DNA from: Acanthaster planci
Lineage: Eukaryota; Echinodermata; Asteroidea; Valvatida; Acanthasteridae
Assembly (NCBI RefSeq): GCF_001949145.1
Contig: NW_019091398.1
Span: forward strand, 342,873 to 406,872
DNA length: 64,000 nucleotides
Reading direction: 5' to 3'
Made by a program: the position numbers and the translations under genes. How positions within the stretch are numbered: the first letter of the stretch is position 1; each line of letters starts with the position of its first letter. The notes beneath the pieces are model-generated. The model did not search any database, had not been told where the DNA came from, and saw only the letters and a program-made list of their open reading frames with translations. Below, in pieces: positions 34,987 through 47,000 of this stretch.

Positions 34987-35752
34987 TGCTTGGTCACATG
35001 CAGCGCGCGCACGCAGGCGTAGTCGCGGCAGCGGCTGGCTCGCGACGGGAGGATGTTATACAGCAGAACCTTGCATTTGGTTCGATCCTGCTGTAAAAAC
35101 CCCGAGTTGTAGTGTGCATGATTGAAGTGGCTTTGATGAATAAACCAGCTACCATTTTGTTATTGTACATGTGTAAGGGTCGTTATTTCGAGTCACACGC
35201 CGTCTTATTTTGTAGATCACGCGTTGTTTTAGTTGCGTCACAAGGCACCGGGCTAATCACGTCAGACGTTTCCGGTGCCCAACAGCCCTGCCAACGGAGT
35301 TTTCAGACCGAAATGGCATACTTCCATCCCAACGGACTCGCCTCTAGCCGCTCAGGAACTTTCCGGTCCGTTCCGTCCGACCGTCACGCCTCGAGGAGGA
35401 GGGAGCCCTCGCCTTCGTCGGAGGGCGTGACGTCACAATATGGAAAGCAGGCTTAACTGGAGGGAGCCTGGCTCCGTAGCTAAGAAAACAGCGCCCTCTC
35501 TTGGTCCAGCTTGAGGCCCATTGTGTCCACAGTGCTTCATTAGGCTAATCAAGCCACAGTTAATATGTAATGTAATGTTGTGGAGCTCTATAGTGCAAAC
35601 GGGGCCGTCTTAATTGAAAAAAAATCACCTTCGGGGAAACGGGTCTTGTTACCAAAATAAATAAATAAATAAATGATAATAATAATTATATCATTTCATG
35701 TTAAATCTTCGCGCATTTTGTTGGACCTTAGTTATCATTAAACTGGGTTTTT
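34987..35752. other. Gene-free stretch with (AAAT)n run
   Basis: No gene recognised. A 114-codon plus-strand frame at 35112-35456 with an ATG start is unlike known proteins. A simple AAAT repeat occupies about 35654-35675. Confidence 0.5.
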
Positions 35753-36182
35753 TGGTCTTTCTGATCTTTGTTTTTTTCGGGGTGTTTGGGCACTTATGAT
35801 GGGATCTGCACGAGTGCTGCTTGAAACACCAATGTTCGTCCAGACTGTCTTAGGGAGCTGCATCGCATCACGAAACTAGGTCAGGACATACAAGCTCACC
35901 TTGACGCATAGTCATGGTTGAAGCACAACATGGTTGGAAAGCCGGCAAGACTAAATTGGAATCTGAAAGCGCGCAACCTCCGACAGTGGCCAGGTCAACT
36001 CTTAACTTGCACGGCAGCAAAGACGTTGACCAGTCCCTTTGTTGTTGAAACTTACAAAGATAATATGTCATTTTATGCCTAAATGTCTCGACAGACCATT
36101 CTAAATTGACTGTTCACTTACACAAAACGTGCCATGAAAAACCACAGTGCTTCGATATTAACGCCTGGTTTCTGCTAATTTC
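35753..36182 (+). pseudogene. Dead fragment of a METTL27-like methyltransferase gene
   Basis: This stretch aligns with exon 4 and most of intron 4 of the intact gene at 41008-48709 (compare 47970-48478). The exon part still reads TYDGIC, and further on NVRPDCLRELHRITK, but a three-base loss creates an in-frame TGA where the intact genes have AAFGNT, and the CAG acceptor before the exon is gone. Similarity resumes through the intron (for example TCTGAAAGCGCGC and ATTAACGCCTGGTTTCTGCTAA) and stops just before exon 5 should begin. It lies on the same strand, 5 kb upstream of the first intact copy, so it looks like a third member of the array. Confidence 0.85.
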
Positions 36183-36214
36183 TTTGTTGAGGTTGTGTAA
36201 GTATGGTCTCAGTA

Positions 36215-36530
36215 GATTCAGGGGCACCCATCTGGGGGCAAAGTAGACAAAAATGTCACTGGAGATTTGTGAGAAGAACCCCAGAAAGGTGCGGGATGTC
36301 ATTTGAAAAATGGCAGCTGAGAAGACTTGGAAACATTCACTTTTTTGGGGTGAGTTTGTTTTTGGTGGATAATTAAAATTCATTATTTAACCCACTAAAA
36401 ATTGAAAATCAAATGAAATATGAAGGACCAAACAAGGCATTCTTTTTTGTTCGAGAGGCCTGAGGGATTTTGTTGATTTTACACAATTTTCAATGGAGCT
36501 TGAATTGATTCAGTGCACCCTAATGCACCG
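36215..36530 (+). repeat. Diverged repeat shared with 46090-46390
   Basis: Matching blocks in the same order include TTGAAAA.TGGC.GC, a CACTTTT..GGGGTGA stretch, TAATTAAAA, CTACAAAAATTGAAAA-like and GATTTTACAC..TTTCCA-like pieces. The second copy lies in intron 1 of the first METTL27-like gene. It may be an old transposon or part of a larger duplication. No coding potential. Confidence 0.6.
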
Positions 36531-36929
36531 TTTGCACACACACCATTTTATCCCAGGAAATGTTACAGACGCCCTCTATTGGTCGTGATAACACCGACGG
36601 GCGACGGAAGGGGCGACGTTTAGGTGGAAAAAATGCAACAGGGAAAGGACAGCACGACGCGACGGACGCCGGCACGAAGCGACGCACGACGCAAGGGAGC
36701 CGTCGTGTCGTGTAGTTGCGTGGCCTGGAGGGTGGCTAGAGAGAAAGAGAAATGTGTGTCGTAAATAGTACACCATACTTCCCGGATGAACGCGTTTGCG
36801 TATCGACCAAAACTAAACACCCATTATCTTAATTAATCGTATGCTCTTGCGGGCGTAAGAATTCCGTGTTTTGGGAATGAAAGACGAAGACAAAGCGTAT
36901 TAAGTTCACAAGAAGTTCATCAATGAGCC

Positions 36930-37300
36930 TGGGGTCTATTTGCCATTATGACATGAGGAGATGGCACCCAAGACGCATCAGAGAAGCCATCGAGATCTAC
37001 AAGCACAACACAATACCCCAAGACATCGGTTTCAATATTAGCAACATCTGGCGCCCCCTACTCCCCCTACAGACCAATGGGTCACCTATACCCACGGTCC
37101 ACAGTCCTCCCCCCACGAGATTAGGATCCAACCACCAGCCAAGCTGTTCCGCATCAACGAGTTTCCACTGCACTGAATCCTCTCCACCGGTACTTAAGCC
37201 CCACACACTCCAGATTCGGCACTCTTTCTCCTGAAGACGAACAGAGCACACTGTTCGAAACGTCGAGTGAACCCCGGTTCTTTTCAGAACCACACACACC
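36930..37300 (+). mobile_element. Penelope-like retroelement, 3' end
   Basis: One frame gives RRWHPRRIREAIEIYKHN, then DIGFNISNIWRPLLP, the pattern seen at the C-terminal end of the GIY-YIG endonuclease region of Penelope-like elements. It is followed at 37228 by a stretch with CTGAAGACGAACAGAGC and TCGAAACGTCG, also typical of the end of these elements. Nothing upstream is recognisable, so the copy is 5'-truncated. A short direct repeat (TTATGACATGAGGAGA at about 36945 and 37382) brackets it, but the first copy is within the coding part, so I do not call it a target duplication. Confidence 0.65.
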
Positions 37301-40073
37301 CAAAAAGAGAATTTGATTACATGGTGTCACCGCAAACTTCACATAGTTAGTACTTTCGCCATGCATAGCCTCAAGTCTTATTTATGACATGAGGAGACAT
37401 ACAAACTCGTAGACCTGGCGTGACATGTACTATTATAATTTAATGTAAATCTACTTCCTCTTTATTTTATGTTTTGTTTAATCTCCTTTAGTTTGTGTTT
37501 TTTATTCGTCTTCAAATATTTTCTAACTTTTTGCTGTTCGTTATCGTCATGTCTTCTTGTCCGTCCCTTCTTTTCGTCTCGCAGTTGCTCGCGTTGTCGT
37601 TCTTATGTTCTTGCGCTATATTTTTTTTAATCAAGCCTCGGCGTATTCACCAGCCTCGTGTTCTGTTCTTTTCTCTCTTGTATAGACTACTTTTCTTTTA
37701 TTGTCACATGTTAAAAACACTTTAACGTGGGAGTTTGTCCCCAGCATGGCCAGAAATCACGTGATACGTTCGTTGTACCAAATGCTACACATGACCTAAT
37801 CCAGATCCCGTGACTTCTCCTAACTATCCCTGATGCTACTTTTAGAGGGGGTGCCAATCATCCGGGCAGTCACTGAAACAGGGCGGGCCAAATCTCCACT
37901 CCCATTATGTTGTGCACAAAATGCTGCTCCCCATATGTTTGTACACAGAATCCCTACTGTCACTTGTCTGCTACATGTTTAGTTAAAATGTTAGGCGGAA
38001 AACGTATACCCCCGTTCATATTTTAGATTCATTCTTAAAACCCTTTTTATCCAAATAAGTTCATTATTATTCATGAAATTTGCAACCAATTATTTTAAAG
38101 GATCCTTCGCGGGCCCCGCAGATAATGTCATTCTGTTGCTGTTGGAAGCATCTTATGGATATTGTTCCTTTTCGCCTGAAGCCCATAGGCCTCAAATATT
38201 ACCGCTGAGGCGTGACGGTCATGTAAAGAGTTCCCGGTTATTCTGATAGCTTTTCCACAGTGAATGATAATTCATCATTTTCTACTATCACAGCGTATCT
38301 TGAGATACCTGTATCCATTATTTTGATCATATATTTTGAAAGCAGTTGTTTCGAGAACTATTGCCCTTTAATTTCTTGAGTTTTTACATGTTTAATGCAC
38401 AAATATCATAAAAGTCCAAGATGGCAGCCGTAAGGAGCAGGTAGGCAGAAAATTGCCACAGCCGCCATATCGATCTGTTGTTATTCTTTCAAGCCGTAGT
38501 CAAGGTGCATTTCATCGGTACTGTTTCTTTTCCCGCATTCATTACAGAAAGAAAACACCATCGGATCAACACAGTTTACCGAGTCCTCTTTGCCAACTTT
38601 ACTGACTTTAATGACATCAAGGATCGCAGTTCAGATGTTTTTTATTTCATTAAGTTGTTGGAAAAATTCTGTACATCCACTTTTAGTTTCTTTAATTATC
38701 GATGTAGTTCAAGTTTGTCCGTTTTTAAAATGTCTATGAACTAAGTTTTCTTATTTATTGGCGTATTTTCTGAAAACGTGTATGGAATAAATGTTTTCTT
38801 GAAATGAAAAACAGATTTAAAATATTAATAAAAAAGCCATGTACACTTTCCTGCATGTAAATGTACGTGTTCGCGTCCACGCGCGCACGCGCGTAACCGG
38901 CCGTTCGTCAGCGTTTAGTGCTGTGCAGTACGTTGCTGGATCGGTTTTCTGCATGTAAAATACATACCGGTAGATGGCGCTGCGCAGACGGTGTTCAAAA
39001 TAGCTCATGAAAGTCGAGCAAAGAAAAAATCGAGCTAGATGAAACTGACTTAATTGTGTAGTTAAGTTTCTAGTCTGTCGTGTGCTGTATCTTCTTATTT
39101 TGGATAAACTTCTGAAATTGAGAAATTAAGTGTAAAAGATACCAAAACAACAGATCGAGTTGAAAATGGAAACATCTCACTACCTTAGCAACCACTCTGT
39201 GGCTAAATTTCAAATTTATGTAGTACTCCTGTTCACAATTCTGTGTTTTTGAAATTCGGTTTAAGCCTTCTTGAGCACGTACACAGAGTTTCGGTGTGAT
39301 TTTTTGTGAATTTCACTTACGCACGAAGTCTTCACAATGAGAAGGTTCAACAGAGGATGGGCAACTTGCTATAAGGACTTGTTTGTATGGTTTACGAGGG
39401 TCTGGTCAAGTTACCGCCGCACCTGTTTAAATCGTTATTTTATGCACGTCATGTCAATGAAAGTGGAACTCATGTGGAGATACTGAACTGGCTCCGATTG
39501 TTTACAGTGTCCGTTCACCAGTACTGGACACCGTGTAACCTCAGGTTCCTGTGCACAACGCCCAGAGCAAATGTATGTTTTTTAGCATTGATCTACATAA
39601 TAATGGGATCAATGGTTTCCTATGAAACGATGTAAATAGACTGTACGTGGAGCAAGGGGCGGAAACACCGCGATTGTCAATATTTTATCTGATTTTCGAG
39701 CGCACTTTTGGGCCCCAATGTGCTACGTTTTCACAGATGGATCAGGCCTTAGATTTTACAGCAAAGCCCTATATTTTTTGTTTACGTACATGTAGCTAAA
39801 GACATACTAGAAACGTCACATGGAAGACCAAGTTGGCTACACTTTTCCATTCAAGCAAATGTAGATTATTTATTACACAAATTTCCATTAGTTTTAAGGT
39901 TTCATAAGAATTCGGTGAAATTCCTTGTCGGCTTTTTAGCCCTACAGGGCGCCGTCATGTTTGAAGTTATACAGCGCAATTGGAGTAACTAAACAACAAA
40001 CAATCGTATTTAAAGATAGTGAACAGGATGACTGGACAATAATTCAAGGCCAGCCATCAGACCTTGGATATCC
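37301..40073. other. Gene-free stretch
   Basis: No gene recognised. The largest open frames (76-88 codons at 37495-37725, 38478-38744 and 39387-39635) resemble nothing known. Around 38875-38895 there is an alternating purine-pyrimidine run (CACGCGCGCACGCGCG) that could adopt Z-DNA. Confidence 0.5.
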
Positions 40074-40780
40074 CTAGTCTGGTTCCCAGACAAAAGAAAT
40101 CTGACTACTCTCTTCCGATTCAAGCCAGGGTCCGGTATCACAATGTCATGTAAAAAAAAGGAAAGAAACAAGAGCTAGGATACCTCTGTTTCCAAAAAAC
40201 TAATTTTCGTCAATTGGACAGCACTGTTGATGTTCAGGCATTTTCAGCCATGCACACAGACAGATTAGCAGATGTCTATAAGTATAGGGCATAGAGGAAG
40301 GAAAACAGTTTTCCTTTCCGGTCAATGCATATAGAGCTCGCAAACTCGTTTAGAAACATACACGTAAGCAGCCACAATGGACGTATTCACGGCGACCAAT
40401 CCTGGAATTCTCGTGTTTGTACACAAAGCTCTCGCTTGCTCGTTTTGTATTCAAAGACAAACAATGTCAACGCCAGGTGACAGACATAACATGTTTCTTG
40501 CGGAATATCCAGCGGAGCCGGTTTAATATTGTTCCTCTTTTAAAATGATATCATGTCAACATTTTGTTCTGTTATATTTCGTGCCATTTTGTGTCATGTA
40601 AAGTACATCCTGAAAATGAAATAACATAATGAAATGATATAGCCTCCAACGTGCAACCCAGACGGGCCCTCCCCGGTGACCCAAACATGTTGTGTAATGA
40701 GCAATATTTTAGCCTTGAGTGATACCTGACCTAAGATTTGATCACGAGTCAGAAATTTCATGTCAGGGAACCAGACCAGT
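40074..40780. mobile_element. Inverted-repeat element upstream of METTL27-like gene A
   Basis: The left end CTAGTCTGGTTCCCAGAC, followed by AAAAGAAATCTGACT, is mirrored by the right end, which read on the minus strand gives ACTGGTCTGGTTCCCTGAC, then ATGAAATTTCTGACT. The inverted ends are about 32 bp with some mismatches. No transposase is seen inside. It lies 230 bp upstream of the start codon of the methyltransferase gene, so it may contribute to that gene's promoter region. Confidence 0.7.
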
Positions 40781-41007
40781 GTATTCCTTGTTTCTGAGAG
40801 CAAAACCTTTTTCATTTAAATAACAAAGATGGAAAAATGGATTTTTCCCCGCCCATTGTAACAGCACAGAACCGTGGTGTGAGTGCGCGACGCACCAAAC
40901 CTCATACAAGTATCAGTTTCATGTGGCAGGGTCAGTCTTGAAATATCCACCTGTGTTCTACTCTGCACGTACATGTACATAACGTCACCAACAGAACGAA
41001 TCGAACG

Positions 41008-44000
41008 ATGGCCGACATCGACAAGGCAAGAATTGAAAGGGAAGTGGAAGAACGGAGGGTAGCTTGCAGAGTAAATGAGTTCGCTACCCAAGAGGAGTTT
41101 CAGAAGATGACGCAGGACATGTATGCGGATTGGATCAAGAACAACGGATATGAAAAGGTAGGCCAACACAAGTAACTTGGACTCAACGAAATCCCCCTTT
41201 AACATCTGGGCATGGTGATGGTCAGTCGATCGACCATCAGAGTCCAGCAACCTGGGCCCCGCGTTCCCCACCACTTACCAGTACAGTACATGTAATTAGT
41301 TTCACACAAAATAGCCCGTACCCCGAATGAACATCCGCAGATTTCATCCGCAAAACAGTCCTGAAACTGTCCAATGCTCCCACCCCAGGATTCAGTGGGA
41401 AGTGAAGTTTCCGGTGATGGTGATTTAGGTTGCTTACCTTGGGGAAGAAAAGAGAAATTCCTCTTTCAACTCAAGTATACGACCTCAATTTGGTCATAGC
41501 TTGGCGACTTTGCCTCGATCAGGAAACAGTCGCCGGCATATACATGTGCACACATCATAGCTTATTTATGAATATTGCCCGTACCATGCCAGTGCGTCGC
41601 AAAGGCCGGCGCCCCGTTATATCCACTGGGGTACAGCGTTGGGACACTGTCTGAATCGCCGCCATGTAAACGTGTGCACAACCCCGTGTCTGAACCCGTA
41701 GTGTCTGAATCGCTACAACTTTTTACAAGATGGCGACTCCGAGCTGGACAACAAGAGGATTTCCCACTTGAACGGGAAATCAATCTTTTCTTTGGGAGGT
41801 AAGTGAATGTAATCTACCATGGTTGGAATCTCCGATTTCCACTGAATCCTGCAGTGAGCGCATTACACAATTTCAGGACTGTTTTGGAGAGGAAATGAGG
41901 ATGTTGATCATATAGGACTCAGGCTTAGGCTAGTCAAGTGAAACCATGGAAGAAGGAATGTAGTTGTGAAATTAATTTATGGTCAGGCTGATTGGCCTTA
42001 TTCAGAGGGCGGCCATGCATATTTGACTGAATGTTAAGATATTTTTACTCTTGGAATTTGAGAAAGCAGAAAAAAGCTCATTACAAATTAATTTCATTGA
42101 CGACTTCAAACAACTTCGAAGGGAAACGTCCAATTTTTAAAGATTTACACTTTCTATTCCCTGCATGCTCTCTGTCTACGCTCAAGGGCAATCAACTAGG
42201 CCTATTCAGTGGTTGTGAAAAGTATGGCTATAGAGGCTTTTCACGTGACGTAATATGACTGGCAAAGGTAATTCAGGAAGCGTGCAAAGTCCGTGGAGAT
42301 GCATTCTTGTGCGAATCTGAGTATTTTAATGGCAATTTCATGTATGCAAGAATGTTGAGAGACTAGGGAGGCGCGCACGTTTCTGCGCACATCTGTGCAA
42401 ATTGAACGCAGACCGTCAAATGTCACGTGACTGAGAATCTTCTGTTGGGTCAAATTTTAACCAGAAGTAGATCAAAGTTGGCCGTCTATGTATTCATGTA
42501 TTTGCATTTAAGAAAACGATATCTTTTGATTTAAAGTAGCTCAGTTGTCCCTTTATCTTATTCTTCTCTTTTGCTCATTTGTTGAGAAAAAATAGCTGCG
42601 TTGTAAGAAGTGGACAGTGTTTTGGCCTAATGTGAACACCGATTTGAAATTAAAAATACACGTCAACTTTATTGTGAAAAATACTCAACTATGAATCCCT
42701 TTGTTGAAAAAAATCATCACCGTTTAGAGGTGATTAAATATAGATGGACTTTTAAAATGTACATTAATAGTAAAAGCTGTTACAACATGTTGAATACTGT
42801 CAGGAACGTGTATTTTCTGTCTACGATATACTGGCTCAGATGATCAGACGACAGGGAGGAATTTGGGGATGGGAATTACGTCCCACTGTAAAATTATGAA
42901 TATCAAATGCTTCGATTATGTAAAACTTTGAAATAACTTCCATCCCAAATTTCATCTTGATGCGTGGTCGTAAACATCATTGTAAATGAGGGTCAAACTT
43001 CCTGCTTTGCGCGCTTTCACATAGTGTTCTTCTCTCTAGGTGAAACGGTCCTGTCTCTCATATAGTAAAGGCCTACTCCGTCAGGGTCAAAGGGTGACAC
43101 CGGGTCAATTGCTCTGGGTCAGTAGGGGCAGACCTTGGCGAAGAAATAGGATCCCACTATCCGACTGAGATGAGTGTGCAAAGAATTCATGTTCTTACAA
43201 ATTCACCAGCATCTAAGAGTAAGAAACCCTAAAGCCTACTCTGAGCAAGCCATTCAGACAATAAGAAAGTACCCCCTGGAAATGTTGAGTCCTTACCCCA
43301 AAAGCGAAAGAATTCTATATTTCTGAGACTCATACGTGTGTCATATTATTACTAAAAACTGCACGTCTTTTACAGTCCTCATATTGATGGTAACGAGTTC
43401 AGCTTGCATCACCTGTTGTTATCGGCTGACTTCATCTTTTTCCTATTTAGGGGATCGGTCTCAGCCTGCATCACCTATTGGTTTTCATAAATTTTCTTTC
43501 TTCTTTGTGCTGTGTCTTTTTAAAATGATTCCCCACAGCGTTTCTTAATTTCTTTGTGCAACGCATCGACTTAAACTTGTCGCGAACATCGGTCCTGATC
43601 CCGAGGTGTGTACCGGTATGCAAGTGTCATGCACGCCAATTTTTGTCCCAATTTTAAGTATTAGGGCACTAACACGCCTGATCAGGCAGGGAAAGGAAAT
43701 CTTTTACATTTGTCAAAAAAGGATACTTAAGTTAGGAGAAAAAAGAAATCCAATTTGTCCCCTCCCTCCGTCTGGATACAAGACCAGGATACGCTACTAA
43801 TTTGACGGGTGACTTTGGGACATTTGAAGTTGCTGCGTTCTTCTCTACTGTGGTTTCCATATCGACATGAGAAACGCAGAGAGCAACGCAATCAAGACGC
43901 AAACTGCACCACAGACAAATGGAAACATGTCGAACGGAAGTGTCGCCACAAACGCAAACCAGCCCCAGACGGATCGGCAAAGTTGAACCAGGCTCAACTT

Positions 44001-47000
44001 TGCCGACTAGCCCAAAACAATATGCATGACATGGAGTTTGGCTGGTTACCTGATTTGTCAGCATGGTTTTCTCATGCCTTAAGCAAAATTTGGGGTTAAG
44101 CAGCTATATGAAATTGGCCCCTGTATATACCTGTCAAAAGATCTATGAAAACTACAGGGAGTGAGGCCAGTACCCGCCAAATACACGTAGTTTTTAATTA
44201 AATAACCAATTTCAGACATGCATAATTACGACCATATTACACAACACTTTCCCCGCTTCAATTGCTGTTTAATCAAACCTGGGTGCTCGTGAAGGAGTAG
44301 GGCATGCTCGAAGTAGGATTTGTTTATTCTTAGTAGATGAAGCATTATCTCGTGCTTCTGTACTGAATATATAGCGCGAACATGCTTTGACGGTTTGGAT
44401 TTAATTCGTAGGCCTAGTATGCCTATAATTCTTTTTCATTCACACGACCTTTTCTTTCAGACGTAGGTAACTTTAAGTTGTTTGAAAGATTCATGGATAG
44501 GCCTTTTCCTGGTTTGTTCTTCGTTCATGCCCCGTTGACATACTTTGTAATTTTGTCCAACCAGTCTCTATAGCTGGCATTAGTTTTCTTCCAATTCCAA
44601 ATCTGCACTCCCAGTGATAGGTTCATCATCGTCAGTTTCGGATTCTTTATCCTCTTCCTGGAAATCTTCTATTTCTGTTCCAAATCTCCACATCTCACGC
44701 AGTTGGCTTCTAAACTGCAATTCTCTTCATGCAATTTGTTATTTCTTTCGATTGTTTTTGTTATTTCTTCCGAGTGTGTATTAATTTCTCTGAGTCAACT
44801 GCATGTCCGGATTGAAAGCTAGTACATTCACGGACGGAGTGTTCCATTGGCATATAGGTAGAGTGGCATATTGCTTTGCGTTCAAAGTCAAACCGAAGTC
44901 TACCCCCTTTTTAAATGCAAATGAAGCGAGGCCGCTTTTGATAAAGGTCTTTGTCGCCAGTGAACTTCAACACAAAAACCTGCTGCCCTTGCATTGAGTT
45001 ACATTACATTCACTTAATAATTTTACATAATATAGGTTACATGGCATTACCGACAGAATATTTCATAAAATGTTCCGGGGAAAGGCCAACACTGATCGTT
45101 ATGGGGAAAAGGTCCCAAGAATGCTACAAAAAGTAAAAAGGAAATGATGCCATTTTAGCGTCTTCATGCAATTTATTATTTTATTATTTTCCTCTGTGTC
45201 TACCGCTTGTCTTGATTGAAAGCTTGTATAGACTGAATGGATATGTTATGGGCATACATGTACAGATAAGTCATAGCAGAGTCTATGGTATGCATGTAAC
45301 CTTGTAGTATGACGACGCCATGTGCGGCATTGCGTGCGAAGGCAAACCGAAGTCCATCCGTTGTGCAAATGAGGCTAGGATAGCTTTGAAGAGTTTTTGT
45401 TGTCAGCGTACTTTGTCCCAAAACCCGCCCCTGCATTGGGCGAGTGGAGTCCGAGTTCATATCAGTGCAGAAAGGTCTTTTCAAGGACTGCACAAAATAT
45501 TCCGTGGGAAGGGCAACACTGATTGTTACATGGCAAATGAAGAGTGGCTTTGTATGTCTACAAACGTGACTCGTTTCCATCAGGTTTGGGGACAAAAGAG
45601 TCCCAACCAAACTTGAAATGAAGTCAATGTGACGTCATCATGCTATTAGATTTGTCGTTTGAATATAGTTAGTATTTTCTTTGTGACATCCATGTCATTG
45701 CGTGCGATGCCAGTGGGGCATAGGGTGATAACATGACCGCTCTGTGATGGCCTTGGGCTGGCTGGTGTAGCAACTTACATTAGTTCAACTGGTTTGCTCG
45801 TGCCTCTATTGTCAGCAGCCTTTTGTCAAGTGTGCTTCAGTGTGTGTTGAGTACAGACGATCTCCAGGGTGTACGCCCTATGACCTTTCCAGCTGGTGAT
45901 CCACAAGGGGTAGAGGTGCAGTCCAATAATTCAAGCGAGAATTTCTGGCCAGCTTATTAGCGTTAAAAATGCCCCCGCAGTATCTTTTGAAAAAGGCCCC
46001 CAAAATGCTAAGATTTTGTGTACATCGTTGCCAGGATCCACTTGGGTCTTTGAGCTTTCGTATAAGAGTAGAATGGCTAAAATCTACGGTTGAAAAATGG
46101 TCCTAAGTGCCCGAGAAAGTTGAAGGTTGCCACTTGAAAAGTGGCTGCAATCAGACTTCGGAAAAATCACTTTTCGGGGGGTGATTTTGTTTTGTGGGAA
46201 TAATTAAAAATGTAATTGATTAACCTACAAAAATTGAAAAGAAATTAAAAGATTTGGGATCAGACTCTAATTAAATTTGTGTTTCAGAAATCTCAGGGAT
46301 GTTGATATGCATGTACTCGTTAATGGGCCCTGAACAGTGCTGATTTTACACTGTTTCCAGTGGGTTTTGAATTAGTGGACTGTACCCCTAGACCTACCTT
46401 ATCTGTTCTGCATCTTTATACAAAATAGGCTTTCATACATTTTAATCTCTCACCCTTAGTGTGTGATGAGTCTCGGGAAAAAGTGTTAAGCACATAAAAA
46501 TTCTACCCGCCTTGACACGATGTTGGAAACCTCCGAAAAAAGCAGCGACTTTTCCCAGAACACTACGCGTTCATGATTATCATTCACGATTCATTCGAAC
46601 TTCAGTGAGGAGACCATTGACGGGAATATCAAAAATGCTTCAGAAGCATTGTTGTAAATGTTACATTGTAACACTTACGGTACATGTGGGCACTACAATC
46701 AGATCTAAGCGGATAGTTTGACTGTTTTTTGGGTGTACATTTGTAGAAGGGCGTAGAAAAGATTGAAAAAAAAACTAATCTTGTGGCCATAACCTTGATT
46801 TTCACGGAACTTACAGGTGAGGCCAGTCTGGTCGTGGGGTCACCAAGCGGCACTGTTTCTGGCCGATTTCGCAATGTTACCGGTAGCCATTAGTGCTTTA
46901 TGTACTTAGTACAGTGCACCAATGTTGTGCACTTTATCTGTGAGGGTTTGAAAGTTTGAAATGCGTTTGTCAAACAGACCGGCACGCACGCGTCACGTAC

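Noticed and set aside
36945-37397. Direct repeat TTATGACATGAGGAGA bracketing the Penelope-like fragment as a target duplication
   Set aside because: The left copy lies within the coding part of the element, so it cannot be a flanking duplication; it may be coincidence or an internal repeat.
40816-41274. 152-codon minus-strand open frame
   Set aside because: Antisense to exon 1 of METTL27-like copy A; no recognisable motif.
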